Shown here: positions 33,310 through 44,914 of the stretch, one piece after another
Layout: every line of letters starts with the position of its first letter
Position numbering within the stretch: the stretch's first letter is position 1
DNA from: Beta vulgaris subsp. vulgaris
Taxonomy: Eukaryota; Streptophyta; Magnoliopsida; Caryophyllales; Amaranthaceae
Assembly (NCBI RefSeq): GCF_026745355.1
Contig: NC_079210.1
Location: 6,094,015-6,158,014 of the forward strand
Reading direction: 5' to 3'
DNA length: 64,000 nucleotides
Program-made: the position numbers and the translations under genes
Notes under the pieces: model-generated
Databases searched by the model: none
Told to the model about the DNA's origin: nothing
Seen by the model: only the letters and a program-made list of their open reading frames with translations

Positions 33310-33388
33310 CTATTTCGAAGTAAAGTTTCTCTTCATTAAGCTCATAATGCAACAAATCATTATAAAGGCACCTAAGTACACGGTTGAT
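33310..33388 (-). other. Candidate upstream exon of the minus-strand gene
   Basis: Between an acceptor-like TTCAGTAG and a donor G|GTATGA the frame encodes INRVLRCLYNDLLHYELNEE, then KLYFEI. Codon use and composition look protein-like. It would exit in phase 1, whereas the next recognised exon (32295-32252) needs phase 2, so at least one connecting exon is missing or this is unrelated. A possible small exon near 32770 (VVRVTKLAAI, before a GTGAGT donor) also does not close the gap. Confidence 0.25.
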
Positions 33389-34989
33389 CTACTGAATATT
33401 AGAGCTAGCTGAAGCTTAGAGATATGATAATCTCATGTAGAACTTACATATTCAAGCAAAATACTCATACCAAACAGCAGAAAATTCACATGATAAGGAG
33501 AATACAAAACATGACAGTCAAAAATACAAAAACAGCGGAGACAGTTTTATGAAAATTTGACTTCAAAGTTCTCAATATATAAATGAAAGATATCAGCCAG
33601 ACATGAACAATAACGAGCACGACATTTCAAGTATATGTGAATAAAAGGATGAAACAAAACTTGCCTCCGTCGGTATACATGTTCTTACTTTCCATTTGAG
33701 ATGCCAAATAATTGTTCCAAGATATAACAAACCCATGAATTTTCTACCATTTTGCCACAATACCCTTCAATTGACTACAATTTAACGTTAGATATCCATA
33801 TATTTGATCAACTAGGTTTCCAACACATTGTTTATTGTCTTCCTTAATCTGCATGAGTAGACAATGAAGGACACTTATTTGGGATAGAGGGAGTAACTAA
33901 CCACTCAACTCGGCATGTTATCAAGAAAAAAGTGGCTAAGGAAAAGATTTCCTGTAAACCCAAATTTAGAAACTACTTCAAAAACAAAAAAAAAACTTGA
34001 TGAATCTCTTAAAGAAACCTATGGATATTTAACATTCTACACACACATGGAATCTTGTAATGAACACATAATGAATCATAGACAATTTCACGTAAATTTA
34101 TCTTAGTTAAAAGCTCAGAATTACAGGCCCGTCCCTGAGCGAGGACAAGAGGGGCGGCCGCCCAGGGCCCAATTCTGATGATTTAATCAAGTGAACAATG
34201 GCATGAAAATATGCCCATCTACAAATTGTATCATAAATTTAGTTACCATTTAGTTTCATGAAACAAACAAACATGAACTAACAAGTTATACCCAGAAATT
34301 CGAATCATAAAAACATGAAATAACAAAGTATCTGAGATAAAGAAAAAATAGGTTGAATTCATGAAACAAACAATAACAACCGCATAAAAACAAACAATGG
34401 CATGAATAATCACATGAAGTAGATCTAAAAATCGTAATTTGACACCAAAATTTGCAACAATAACAAAAATCATCTGAACAAGTAGATTAATCTAAGGAAC
34501 AAAAGAAGAACCTGGAATTGGCGTGTCTGAGTGAAACGAAAAATGTACGGAGTTTTTGACTGACAATGGTGTATACGAAATGTATAGGAGAGAGAATACG
34601 ACATTTTAGATTCAAATTCGCCTGTCAGTGAAAGGAAAAATGTACGGAGTTCTTGACTGACATAGTGTATACGAAATTTAATGTGGGCGTTTCTTTTACA
34701 CAAAGGATTAGCAATAACAATATTGTGCGATATAAATGGAAAGAGATTATTATTTTACTACTTAAAAAAAATTATTATTTGATACTAAAGTGGAATAAAT
34801 GTGTGATTAAAAGTTAGTGATCTCATCCTAAAAATAAAAACAAAAGCAATGAGTAAATTAATAAGGACATCCCAAAAACAAATAAGGGTAAATTAATAAA
34901 GATGGGAGGTAGTACAATGCAATTGAAGTCAGTCAAGACCTCCTCTAGATTATTTCTTTAATTATTATATTAATATCGAATTTTATATA
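33389..34989. other. Intergenic, MITE fragments only
   Basis: No gene is supported. It holds weak Stowaway-like ends (CCTCCGTCGGTATACATG near 33664 and GGGATAGAGGGAGTA near 33880), a truncated copy of the 23701 Stowaway family ending near 34911, and a GC-rich CAGGCCCGTCCCTGAG motif near 34123 that resembles one end of an hAT-type element. Confidence 0.4.
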
Positions 34990-35894
34990 CTTCCTTCGTT
35001 TCAAAATAGATGCTACATTGTCTATTTTTGGGTGTTTCAAAATAGATGCAACTAGGGGTGTTCGCGGTTTGGGTTGGTGCGGTTTGGGATGTAACTCAAC
35101 CCAAACCGCAAATATACGGTTTGACATTTTTCCAACCCAAACCGCACCGCACTTTTGGCCAAACCAACCCAAACCAAACCGCACAAAACGGTTTGGTGCG
35201 GTTTGGTTTGCGGTTTAACCATTTTTTCCTCCGTGACATTAATTTTTTTAATCTAAGAGTAAAAAAAATTGTTAACAAATATAAAGAGTCCAAATAAATA
35301 GGAAGTTGACTTCGTAATTAAATATAAATAATTATTTATCAAAAGTGTCCAAGTTATTTACCTCAAACTTCTTTTTTTAGTTGTATGCCACCTTGTCAAG
35401 TGTATTTAAAAAAAAAAAAATAGATAATTTTTTTTTAAAAAAAGATCATATAAGATTGCGGTTTATGGTGCGGTTTCGGTTTAGAAAAATTAAAACCCAA
35501 CCCAAACCGCGAACCGCGGTTTGCTTGAAATCATAACCCAAACCGCAATTTTGAAACCGCAAACCAACCCAAACCGCGAAAAAACGGTTTGGTTTGTTGT
35601 TTGGTGCGGTCCAGACCGCACTCTAAACAGCCCTAGATGCAACAATGTTTTTTTTTCCTTATTTAGTAACTTTTGCCTTATACTTTTACCATTTTACCCT
35701 TACTAACTTGTTTTAAGTACACTAATCTACTTCACTTTATATGTGGTCCCCAACACTTTTTTATTTTCCCTCCTTTCACATGGGGACCACTACAATTAAT
35801 CTACCTCACTTTATACTACTTAAACATGCTTAGGAAATTTTGCCTAGGAGTCCGTTTTAATAACAATGTAGCATCTATTTTGAAACGGAGGAAG
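34990..35894. mobile_element. Stowaway MITE interrupted by an hAT-type MITE
   Basis: Ends are CTTCCTTCGTTTCAAAATAG and, in reverse complement, CTTCCTCCGTTTCAAAATAG; inverted similarity continues into ATGCTACATTG. TA borders both sides (34988-34989 and 35895-35896). Removing the insertion at 35053-35635 and one copy of its target leaves about 314 bases. Confidence 0.85.
35053..35635. mobile_element. hAT-type MITE with CGGTTTGG arrays
   Basis: It is flanked by a perfect eight-base duplication GATGCAAC (35045-35052 and 35636-35643), the hAT signature. Ends are TAGGGGTGTTCGCGG and, in reverse complement, TAGGGCTGTTTAGAG. Both arms are packed with GCGGTTTGG/CCAAACCGC words in both orientations, which could serve as subterminal transposase-binding sites. 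No transposase is encoded; frames at 34945-35293 are translations of the repeat. Confidence 0.85.
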
Positions 35895-35975
35895 TACCAT
35901 AATTTCATCTTCCTTCCTATCTCCTAGATATCAATTATGAAAATTATATTTTTAATTGATACTATATCATATATA

Positions 35976-36230
35976 CTTCCTCCGTTTCTAAATAAGTGCA
36001 ACACTTCTTGTTTTCACGTTTGCCAATGCATTATATTAACCATTAATATCTTCAATTATCAATAAGTAAAAAATTATAGTTGATATTAAAAAATTCACAT
36101 TCAGACGAATCTAACAAGATCTCACATGACTATGGTTTTCCTAAAATGTAAATCACCAAAGTTAATTAAAGTTTAAACTGTGAATAGTAAACACTATGCA
36201 AATGTTGCACTTATTTAGAAACGGATGAAG
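35976..36230. mobile_element. Stowaway MITE
   Basis: Ends are CTTCCTCCGTTTCTAAATAA and, in reverse complement, CTTCATCCGTTTCTAAATAA; the inverted repeat continues to GTGCAACA. TA borders both sides. Length 255 bases. Confidence 0.85.
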
Positions 36231-36232
36231 TA

Positions 36233-37380
36233 TTAGTTTTGTTATGCTAAATAGCTAAATTAATTAATAGATCGTGTGATCAATAAAAATTTGAATTAAA
36301 CTAAGGATTATTTGTCTCTACATTTATAATACAATTAAATATTGATCATCACCTAATAAAAGTGATCATTATTTTAAAATTAAATTTAACTATGTTATGT
36401 AATACGAATATTAATAAATTTTATGTGATATGAATAATTATTAATTATGGAGAGATATATAGATTTGAAATTTGTTGCTAACATAATATTTAAATCACAA
36501 ATTCTACCAATTACGCACATTTTAATAATTCAATAAAAAAAATATTAGAAATTCAATTATTTATTAGACATAAATTTACTCAATAAAGAAAAATTAACAG
36601 CTCATGGAATTGAGATTGATTACTTGTCGAATTTAAAATAAATCACATCATATTGTCGAAAAATTGATCATGGGGAAATATATTTATTTGAAATCAGTTC
36701 CTGAAAAGAATTTGTAACCAAATCTTGTCAACCTTGCATTCTATAATTAAGCTAGTTTTTAATTCATTGGAAAAGATTAAATAAAGACATATTATAACTT
36801 TTCAACAGTATTAGAAAAATGGTTAGTAGACAATAGTAATACTCAAATCATAAACAATGCTACTTCCATTAAAAATGTCAAAAAGCTCAAATTTTATGTG
36901 TTTATGCTTATATTATAATTCAATCTAATATTCTACAATATTTTAATCAATAATGTAAAGCAATATGATTAATTAGTAAAATTATCAATCACATAATAGG
37001 TAAATATGGCTAAAAGACAGTTTTTTGAATAAACAAAAAATTGTTAATCATTTGTTGCTATTAATTTAGAAGTGGATTTAGTCACTTTAGAGAATCAATA
37101 TTTGCAAGGTTAGAAAGGGAAAAGGAAGGAAAAATTTAAGTGATTAATAATAAGTAAAATTATAAATCTCAAAATAGGTAAATGTATTAGGGTACTTTGG
37201 TATTCTTACATATTTAAAGTGTAAGTTATTATTTAATTATGACAATTTGGATACGTTACTTTTGTTCTACTTAAAAAGTAAGCATGTAAATTGGTTGGTA
37301 GATTCACTTATAAAATATTAGAAAATCAAGAAAAGATATTTTCATTGTTTGGTTTTGTTTGTAAACAAAAATATATCTTA
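36233..37380. other. AT-rich intergenic DNA
   Basis: Very AT-rich, with no frame, RNA gene or bounded repeat that I can support. Confidence 0.5.
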
Positions 37381-38644
37381 TCTCTGTTATATAAGGCAAG
37401 GGTGGAGCAATGGTGTCCCCCTTATAATTTACTTAAATGCCCCTCTCGCCACCTAATTGACCCCAATTCCATGCATAAACTTGCCAAAACAAAAATATCA
37501 ATCAACTCATATAAGATTCAGTCATATAAACTTGCCAATAAAAAAGATTCAATCAAAGAGATTCATAATCAAGAACTTACCAAACGTTAATACTACATAC
37601 AATAACAAAAAAAATTACACGGCATAACATGCTTTCAAATCAATTTTACCATAACACAAACTCAATTACAAACAAAAACTCCAACAACAAAAAAAACCAG
37701 TTCTTTTCATAGATTGGAGCTTCACGAATTCTCAAATATGGAACTCTGAAATTTGCCGATGCTTTACCATTAATTAAGTAGACAATTTGTTATTGAAAAT
37801 AAAATTATGTGTGTTATTCTACGTTCAGTAAATCTTAAAAATATGTACAACATTCGGGTAAAATTAAACTCAAATTACAATAACTCTTACGAATATGTGT
37901 TGTACTATATTTTTTTCCAAAAAAAAATTTAACTTAAAGTACAGTTTATTTAAAATTTAGTTTGAAGATAGTTGAAATTAAAATTAAAATTACATCACAA
38001 ATGGTAAAAAAGAATGAAATTTTATCAAAAATGACTTCAATATTCGTGCCTTGGATATAAAAAAATTGAGATAAAATATAAGAATTTGAATTATTTTTGT
38101 ATCCATATATTAAAAAGAATTTGAGAAAAAAAATGCTTAAATCCATATATTAAAATCAAAAAAATCAAATTTCATTAATGAAACTTTAATATTCGTGCCC
38201 AAATATTAAAAAATATTGAGGAATAATATGAGAACACGAATTTGGGGGAAATTAGAAAAAGAATACTTAAACCCATGTATTAAAATCAAAAAATTGTGGC
38301 CATAATCGAATTTCAACATAAACTGCAGAGCTTGGGCTATGATTGCAAGCAAGCTCGACAATCCATGACAGGCAGAGGGAAAGCCAATTTCATTTTCACC
38401 AAAGCCAACTCTGCAACTTGCTTGAGATAATCCTGAGCTAAGAATCGACGGTCTCAATTGAATAGAGAGAGAAAAAATCGAGTGTGTGCTTTGAATTGGG
38501 AGAAATTGATGAAGATGATGTTCAATTGAATAGAGGGAAAAAAAAATATTGCGTGAAATTTAGAAATATGAGCATGGTAATTGGGGGAGTAGTGGTTTGA
38601 TTTGGGGGAAAATCGTCGCGCCCATCGCGTGCTTTAAAAGCTAG
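37381..38644 (+). mobile_element. Non-autonomous Helitron
   Basis: It starts TCTCTGTTATATAAGGCAAG, preceded by A, and ends in a short hairpin-like GCGCCCATCGCGTGC, then TTTAAAAG and CTAG followed by T. The 5' end matches the minus-strand Helitron at 10079-10596 (TCTCTATTATATAAGCCAAG) almost base for base, and the 3' hairpins are related. The interior of about 1.2 kb has no Rep/helicase. An internal segment recurs (CCATATATTAAAA... near 38104, 38142), and nothing in it is recognisable as a captured gene. Confidence 0.65.
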
Positions 38645-38693
38645 TCTTTTATAACGAAAGATTATCAAACGCTTATTGACAAAAGAATGGGAT

Positions 38694-38834
<141 letters not shown>

Positions 38835-38964
38835 ACATACTTACATGAGAAATGAGAATGAATTTTTCGCGCTATAACTCTTATGAATAAGTGATGTAAC
38901 TCTAATGAAAAAGTGATGTAATTCCAAAAAAAAGAATCTTAAAAAAAAACCAAAAAAAAAAATT

Positions 38965-39819
38965 TGGGAAAATTCCTCAGGTACCCCTGAGGTTTGACGT
39001 AATTCCAAATTACCCCCCACATTTGGGGAATTCCTCAAATACCCCTGAGGTTTGTGTTTGTGCTCAAGATACCCTTACTATGAATGGAAACCTAACGCCG
39101 TTAGGTTTTCCTCTCTTTCTCCCCAATTTTCTTTTTCTCTCTCCACCCATCAATCCTCCATTGATGAACATGGAAGCTTTCTCTTTCCTCCCACCCCACT
39201 CTAAAGCCCTAACCACCTAACCCACACTACCTCCTCTTCCCCCCACCCCTCCCCTACCCCCGCAGCCCCCTTCCCCCACCCTCCCACCACCCCAGCAGCC
39301 CCCTCCCCCACCAATTTAGCCCCAGCCCCGCAACCTGCTTCCCTCCCCCACCCCGTCGCAAGACTCCCACCCCGTCGCAAGAACCCCACCCCTCCCCCAC
39401 CCAACCCCATCCAAATCGACACCCAAAACCCTGTCGAAATCGACCCCACCCCTTCCCAACCCAGTCGAAATCGAGTCGAAAAACAGAGTAGAGAGATATT
39501 GCCAAAATGGGGGCTGCGGCTGGCAGGGGTGGGGAAGGGATGGGGGGAAGGGGAGGTGGTGGGGGTTGGGTGGTTAGGGCTTTAGAGTGGGGTGGGAGGA
39601 GAGAGAAAACACACAGTTCATTAATGGAGGATGGTGGGTGGAGAGAGAAAAAGGAAATTGGGGAGAAAGAGAGGAAAACCTAACGGCGTTAGGTTTCCAT
39701 CCATAGTAAGGGTATCTTGAGCACAAACACAAACCTCATGGGTATCTGAGGAATTCCCCAAATGTGGGGGGTAATTTGGGAATTACGCCAAACCTGAGGG
39801 GTACCTGAGGAATTTTCCC
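38965..39819. mobile_element. Foldback / Mutator-like MITE with long inverted arms
   Basis: The arms are inverted repeats of more than 200 bases. The left begins GGGAAAATTCCTCAGGTACC and the right ends with its complement. Inside, AACCTAACGCCGTTAGGTTT and GGGCTTTAGAGTGGGGTGGG mirror left-arm phrases, so pairing runs to near 39235/39555. The centre is C-rich on the plus strand. The flanks AAAAAATTT and AAAAATTTT are near-matching nine-mers, the Mutator target size, though their low complexity weakens this. A transcript would form a long hairpin. Confidence 0.75.
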
Positions 39820-41240
39820 AAAAATTTTTTAGGCTGGTATAATAAATCTAATTCAATCGTGTGGTTGAGATTCATTCTCATTTCTCAAGTAAGGAGCATT
39901 CTCGTGTGATCTTGCCCATATATATACTTCCTCCGTTCCATAATAAGAGAAACATAAGAATTGGGCACGGGATTTAATAAACATCGTTTTTAAAGGCCAA
40001 AAAGTCATAAATACCCTTTATATTAGCAAAAAGAGGAGAGAGAAAATCACACCACATACTGAACATGATGAAAAAGTAAACCCCAAATTAAAGTGGTGGG
40101 AAATGATGTGGCGCTATTTTTTTTGGCTTCTTCCCTCCACTTTCTTTTCACATTTCAAAAGTTACCTTTAGTTAACATTTTAAAAGTCAACTGCCTATAA
40201 AAGACAGCAGCTCCCTTTACAAAATTTCTATCCTAAAAATTAATTTACACATTCCACTACACACTTTAGTCTTCTCTCTAAAATTTATAGCTGAAGAGAA
40301 TTTACAAAAGTTCAGCTATTTAGCAACGTGGCAGCAAAAGCACATTTCAGAACCACCAAAAATTCAATTCCATGAATGAACAAATAGCTGTAGAAGAGCT
40401 CATTCAACTGGAAGAATATTTTCCTTGTACCTGGAAGATGATGATATTGATTCAGACATGAAGGTATGCTTCTCATCTGAATCTGAAAGTGAAAATGAAG
40501 AGGATACATCAAACTCAAAAAATAGGAGTAATGTCATCAATTTTGACAGAGAGGGAAACAAAAAAAATTTAACAAATGACCAAAGGAAATTCTTAGTTGA
40601 TAGGTTATTAATGATGTCAACTGATGGTGTTTTACCTAAGGGAGCAATGAAGACAATGTGTGAACAATACAATGTTACTAGGGTCACACTTTGGAGATTG
40701 TGGTCAACAGTCAAGTCACAATTGTAACAAAGGTTAGTAGTTGATGTTAATAACAAAAAAAAAAAGGAAGGGCCGGGAGAAAACCGAAAGAATGGGATTT
40801 AGAAAAATGCAATTCCAATTGAAAAACGAACAACTATAAGAGCTTTAGCCAATGCACTTGAGATTGGAATTTATGTTGTCTATAGACTAATGAAATCAGG
40901 CAAGTTAAGAGCACATACAAGTAGTATTAAGCCATCACTTTCAGATAAGCATAAGATAAATAGGCTTCACTTTATACTTGGCCAAATAATTCCAAGAACC
41001 ATTGATTCATTACCTAGATTTTCATGTATGTATAATGTCATACACATAGATGAGAAGTGGTTTTATATGAGCAAACAAACTCAAAGGTTCTATCTCTTTT
41101 ATATGAAGAACCTTATCGGGCATGTCAAAACAAAAGGTTTATTCCAAAAGTTATGTTCGAGGGAGTTGTAGCCAGGCCAATTATTGTTGAAAATGGGGTC
41201 ATGATATGGGATGAGAAGATTGGAATATTTGATTTCACTC

Positions 41241-44200
41241 TGTTGACCCAATATGATTTTGATGATGACAAACTAAAGTAATTTAACTAACAAAGTTTAT
41301 GAGTTTTATGTGTGCAAGAATCATTGTAAAAGGTTGTGTCTATAGCATTGAGAATGCTTGTTATGAAAAGTGTGTGAGGTGTATTGTTCCTATGGATAAA
41401 GAGAATACTACAATCAAGGTTGAAGTGAAGAGGCTTGACTTGAAGATTGAAGTGAAGATATTCAAATGAACAACTATCCTAACATGAAGGAAGCTTAGAA
41501 TGCATGAGTTGTATTTCAGTTCCTAAAATGTAAAAAGGGAACAAGATCCGGAAAGGTAAGGAAACTTGAGTTATAAAGTTGGAATGAAGGTTTGGAGTCT
41601 CTAGTTAAGTTCCTAGGTTTAATGAGTCTAAATGGTAAAAAGGTTGTGTCGGTTTCTATTAATTAAGTCTACGAGTTCCTTTGACATGGGAACTTAGTAG
41701 ATGGGAACATGTTGTGGTAATATAGGAACACACACAAACACATAGGAACTTGAGTTAAATGTTAAGCAATGTTTCCAAAGTTTGATAATTGGGAATTGAG
41801 TTCTGTTCCTATGTTGGGAACAGACGTTGGTACAATTTGGGAACACAGGTTGGGAACAGACCTAAAACGTCCTATGTAGTGTGCCTAACATTACTTGTGC
41901 GCCTAACAGGTAGTTAGAAGTTTAGTTAGTTTTGACTAGATCGACTATTGTAGGGAGTTTGTTATTATTAGTTTGTTAGGAAAAGATTTTTAAATGATTT
42001 TCTGTTTTGAAAAGGATAATATCTTATTTTAAAATCTTATCTTTTTTATTATTCTAAGTAAATCAAAAGTTTTTCTTTTTAAATAAAATCTAATTTTCAG
42101 TTTTTATTTAAATATTTTAAAAAGATATTTTTTCTTGAATCATTAATTTAAATAGTTTAATTATTCTCCAAGTATCTAAAACCACGTAATGTTTACTGTT
42201 AAACGTTTTATTTGTTTTAGTGGGTTTGGTGGGCTTGCTTATTATTTCCAAGTATTAATTAATTTATATGGTTTAATTATCCCCAAGCAAACTAATATCA
42301 GTTTAAGCTTACTGCTACACGTTTACTGTTTGTGGATAATGGGCTTGATTATTTTATTAAAGCCTTAATTTATTTTAATTAGTTTAATTAGGCTTCAAGT
42401 TTTATAAACCACGTTATACTTTACTGGTTCTCCTATTAAGTTAAGTAGTGGGTTAGTGGTTATTTAATTCTCAAGTAAAGTTAAATAAAACTAAATAATT
42501 AATTAAGTTATGGATATCATGGGGTTAGTGGGTTAATTAGTGGTAAGTTATTTCATGACTACTTATGTTATAAATAGACGCTTAATCTAAAGTTTAATGT
42601 GTCGGACTTTAAGTTATTCATACACTAGTAGAAAAAGGACGATTTGCGTCGCCCCATTTGTGTCGCACTGAAACGGAAACGACGCAATAACGAAATTTGC
42701 GTCGCATGCAAGGAGGAGTGCGACGCACAACATGGGTACGTGAGCACCAGTACGAGCTATATGCGTCGCACGTGCCTCTGGTGCGTTGCAAAAGCTTAAT
42801 GTGCGTCGGATCCTGAGGCCTATCCGACGCACATCGTTGAAAAATTTTGAAACTATTGAGGCCCTATCTGCGTCGCACATTGTTAAAGTGCGTTGCTAAT
42901 TACTGATTTGCGTCGGACCCTAAGCCCATCCGACGCACGTCAGTTGGGCCATTCGTATTTTCGAGCCCTAACATAATTTATTTACCCTCTCCCTCTTAAC
43001 CTAAAACTCCAGCCTCTTAACCTAAAACTCCAACCTCTTAACGCCGCTTCTTCTTCCTCCCTTTCTCTCTCTGCCTCTCTCTCTCCTTCTCTCTCTCCTT
43101 CACTCGTCGACATTCACCCATCTGTTCGTTCCCTCTTTCTCTTTGCGAGTGAAAAGAAACCTAATCTCACTCCTCAATTTCACTCTTTCGAAAAAAACCT
43201 TAACCGCAAAATTTTCGAGCCTAACATGATTTGGTGATTTGAAGATCTGACGAAATAAGCAGTAAATCTTCATAAAGCGTTCGTAGAGCCGCAAAATTTC
43301 AAAAGGATATTGAAGATTTGAAGGAAAAAGCGAGATAAAGGTTTTAGCAAGGTAAATATGAGTCCTTTGACCCTCTCATCTCCCTCTCTCTCAGTTCTTT
43401 TTCCGGACCCTCTCGATCCTTCGACCATGGCGAAGCAACACGCTCCATCGTCGGTCAACAGGAAACGCGCTGACATCCATGGCGCAGCAAAATACGAATG
43501 GTTAGGGTTCTGATTTCAATTTTTTTCTTGATTTTCGTAACAATAATAAATCTTCTACTAATTTCGTATCGTCTTTATCATATTCGATGAATTATATCAG
43601 TTTAGTTTTCATCTTAAATTGGGATTTTGATTTTTTTATCTTTTCTCATTTCAGCAATATCGTATTGTGCTCGAGTATGAGTCAGTAGCAGCAATCGATA
43701 GCCAAACAGGAAGAAGACACCAGTTTTTTGATTTCAGCAATTTTCATATTGTCTGTAATTATTTTTTTTTTTGATTTTCTGAATTTTCTCTTTTTATTTT
43801 CTGTAAATCCTGTATTTTTTTAGTTTTTTTCTTGTAAACAGATGATTTGATTCATTTGCAATAGAACTTCTGTTTTGGACACAATGCAGATTTATTTTTG
43901 CAATAGTGTAAATTTAAGTTTTTTATTCTATTTGACATTCTGATGTTTGAAGGATGAAGCAAATTTTTTTTAATAAAAAAGGTATGATGTGCGTCGCATA
44001 TAGTGAAGGATGCGACGCACATTTTTTTTTTTAAAAAAAAATACCTGATTTGCGTCGCACGTAGTGATTCATGCGACGCAAATCAGTTAAAAATGGCTGG
44101 GGAAAGATCCACTTGCGTCGTACCGTATAGAGGTGCGACGCAAATGGCTGAACCATCTGCGTCATTTTCGCAAACGACGCAAATCAATTCTGAGTCATTT

Positions 44201-44914
44201 GCGTCGAGGGCTTTGGCGTCGCACCAGAGTCCGACGCAAATAGGCGCCTCACATCCGACGCAAATTGCCTTTTCTGTACTAGTGATACATAAAGTGTCAA
44301 ACTTTAGTAGTCCTTCCATAGTGTGTCTGACTTCGGTTTTAATTGGGTTTAACTAAGATAAAGTCGTACCGTCATTCCTTCAATATACTCTTGTGTTCCT
44401 TACGTATTTCCTATTTATTCCCTTATTGTTTTTATCGTTTGTAATCTTGGTTTTGGGGGTAAGGGGATTTTGAGTGAAATCCTGTATTGAGAAAAGTTTT
44501 GAGTAAAGCAAGAGAAAAGGAAGAAACTTGAGTGAGTTTCATTGTAAGTGTGAGAAGCTTTGAGTGAAGCAAGAGAAAAAGAAAGAGAAAGGAACTTCGA
44601 GTGAAGTTTGAGAGGAACGACAGTTGTGGGAACTGTCGTTGGGAACTTGAGTTTAGTAACTTAAGTTATGGCTCGAGAGAAAAGTAATAGGTTTGTAAAC
44701 AGAGTTGTTTTGGCCTATTATAGTGGAAAGTTTGAGTTAAAATCCCTTGTGGTCGAGGTTGTTTCTTCCTATTGGGCCTACGAAGTTTTTCCTCGCTAAA
44801 ATCTCTTGTGTATTTCTCTTGTTCCTTCGTTGTTTAATAATTCCGCAAAAAATAATGTATATTTGTCACACTATAATTCACCCCCCTCTTATAGTGTTCC
44901 CTTAGAAGTCAACA
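41241..44914. mobile_element. Solo LTR, probably Ty1/copia, with CACTA inside
   Basis: It begins TGTTGACCC and ends GTCAACA, so the termini form TGTTGA...TCAACA. A perfect five-base duplication CACTC borders it (41236-41240 and 44915-44919). Subtracting the CACTA element leaves about 2.0 kb. There is no primer-binding site, no coding region and no second LTR, so it is best read as a solo LTR left by recombination. The AATTCACCCCCCTCTTATAG-type sequence near the right end is typical of large copia LTRs. Orientation was inferred only from this. Confidence 0.8.
42623..44284. mobile_element. Non-autonomous CACTA (En/Spm) element
   Basis: Termini are CACTAGTAGAAAAAGG and, in reverse complement, CACTAGTACAGAAAAGG, with the three-base duplication ATA on each side (42620-42622 and 44285-44287). 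Both subterminal regions are filled with TGCGTCGCA/TGCGACGCA words in both orientations, the likely transposase-binding array. The middle (about 42960-43500) has CT-rich leader-like sequence that could be a captured gene 5' end, but no transposase. Frames at 42614-44356 are translations of these repeats. Confidence 0.9.

Noticed and set aside
34123..34175. CAGGCCCGTCCCTGAG and GGGGCGGCCGCCCAGGGCCC
   Set aside because: It resembles one end of an hAT-type element, but I found no partner end or target duplication, so it is not listed as an element.
42614..44356. Frames on both strands with recurring CDA/VCDAN or ASF-like words
   Set aside because: Translations of the TGCGTCGCA arrays of the CACTA element.
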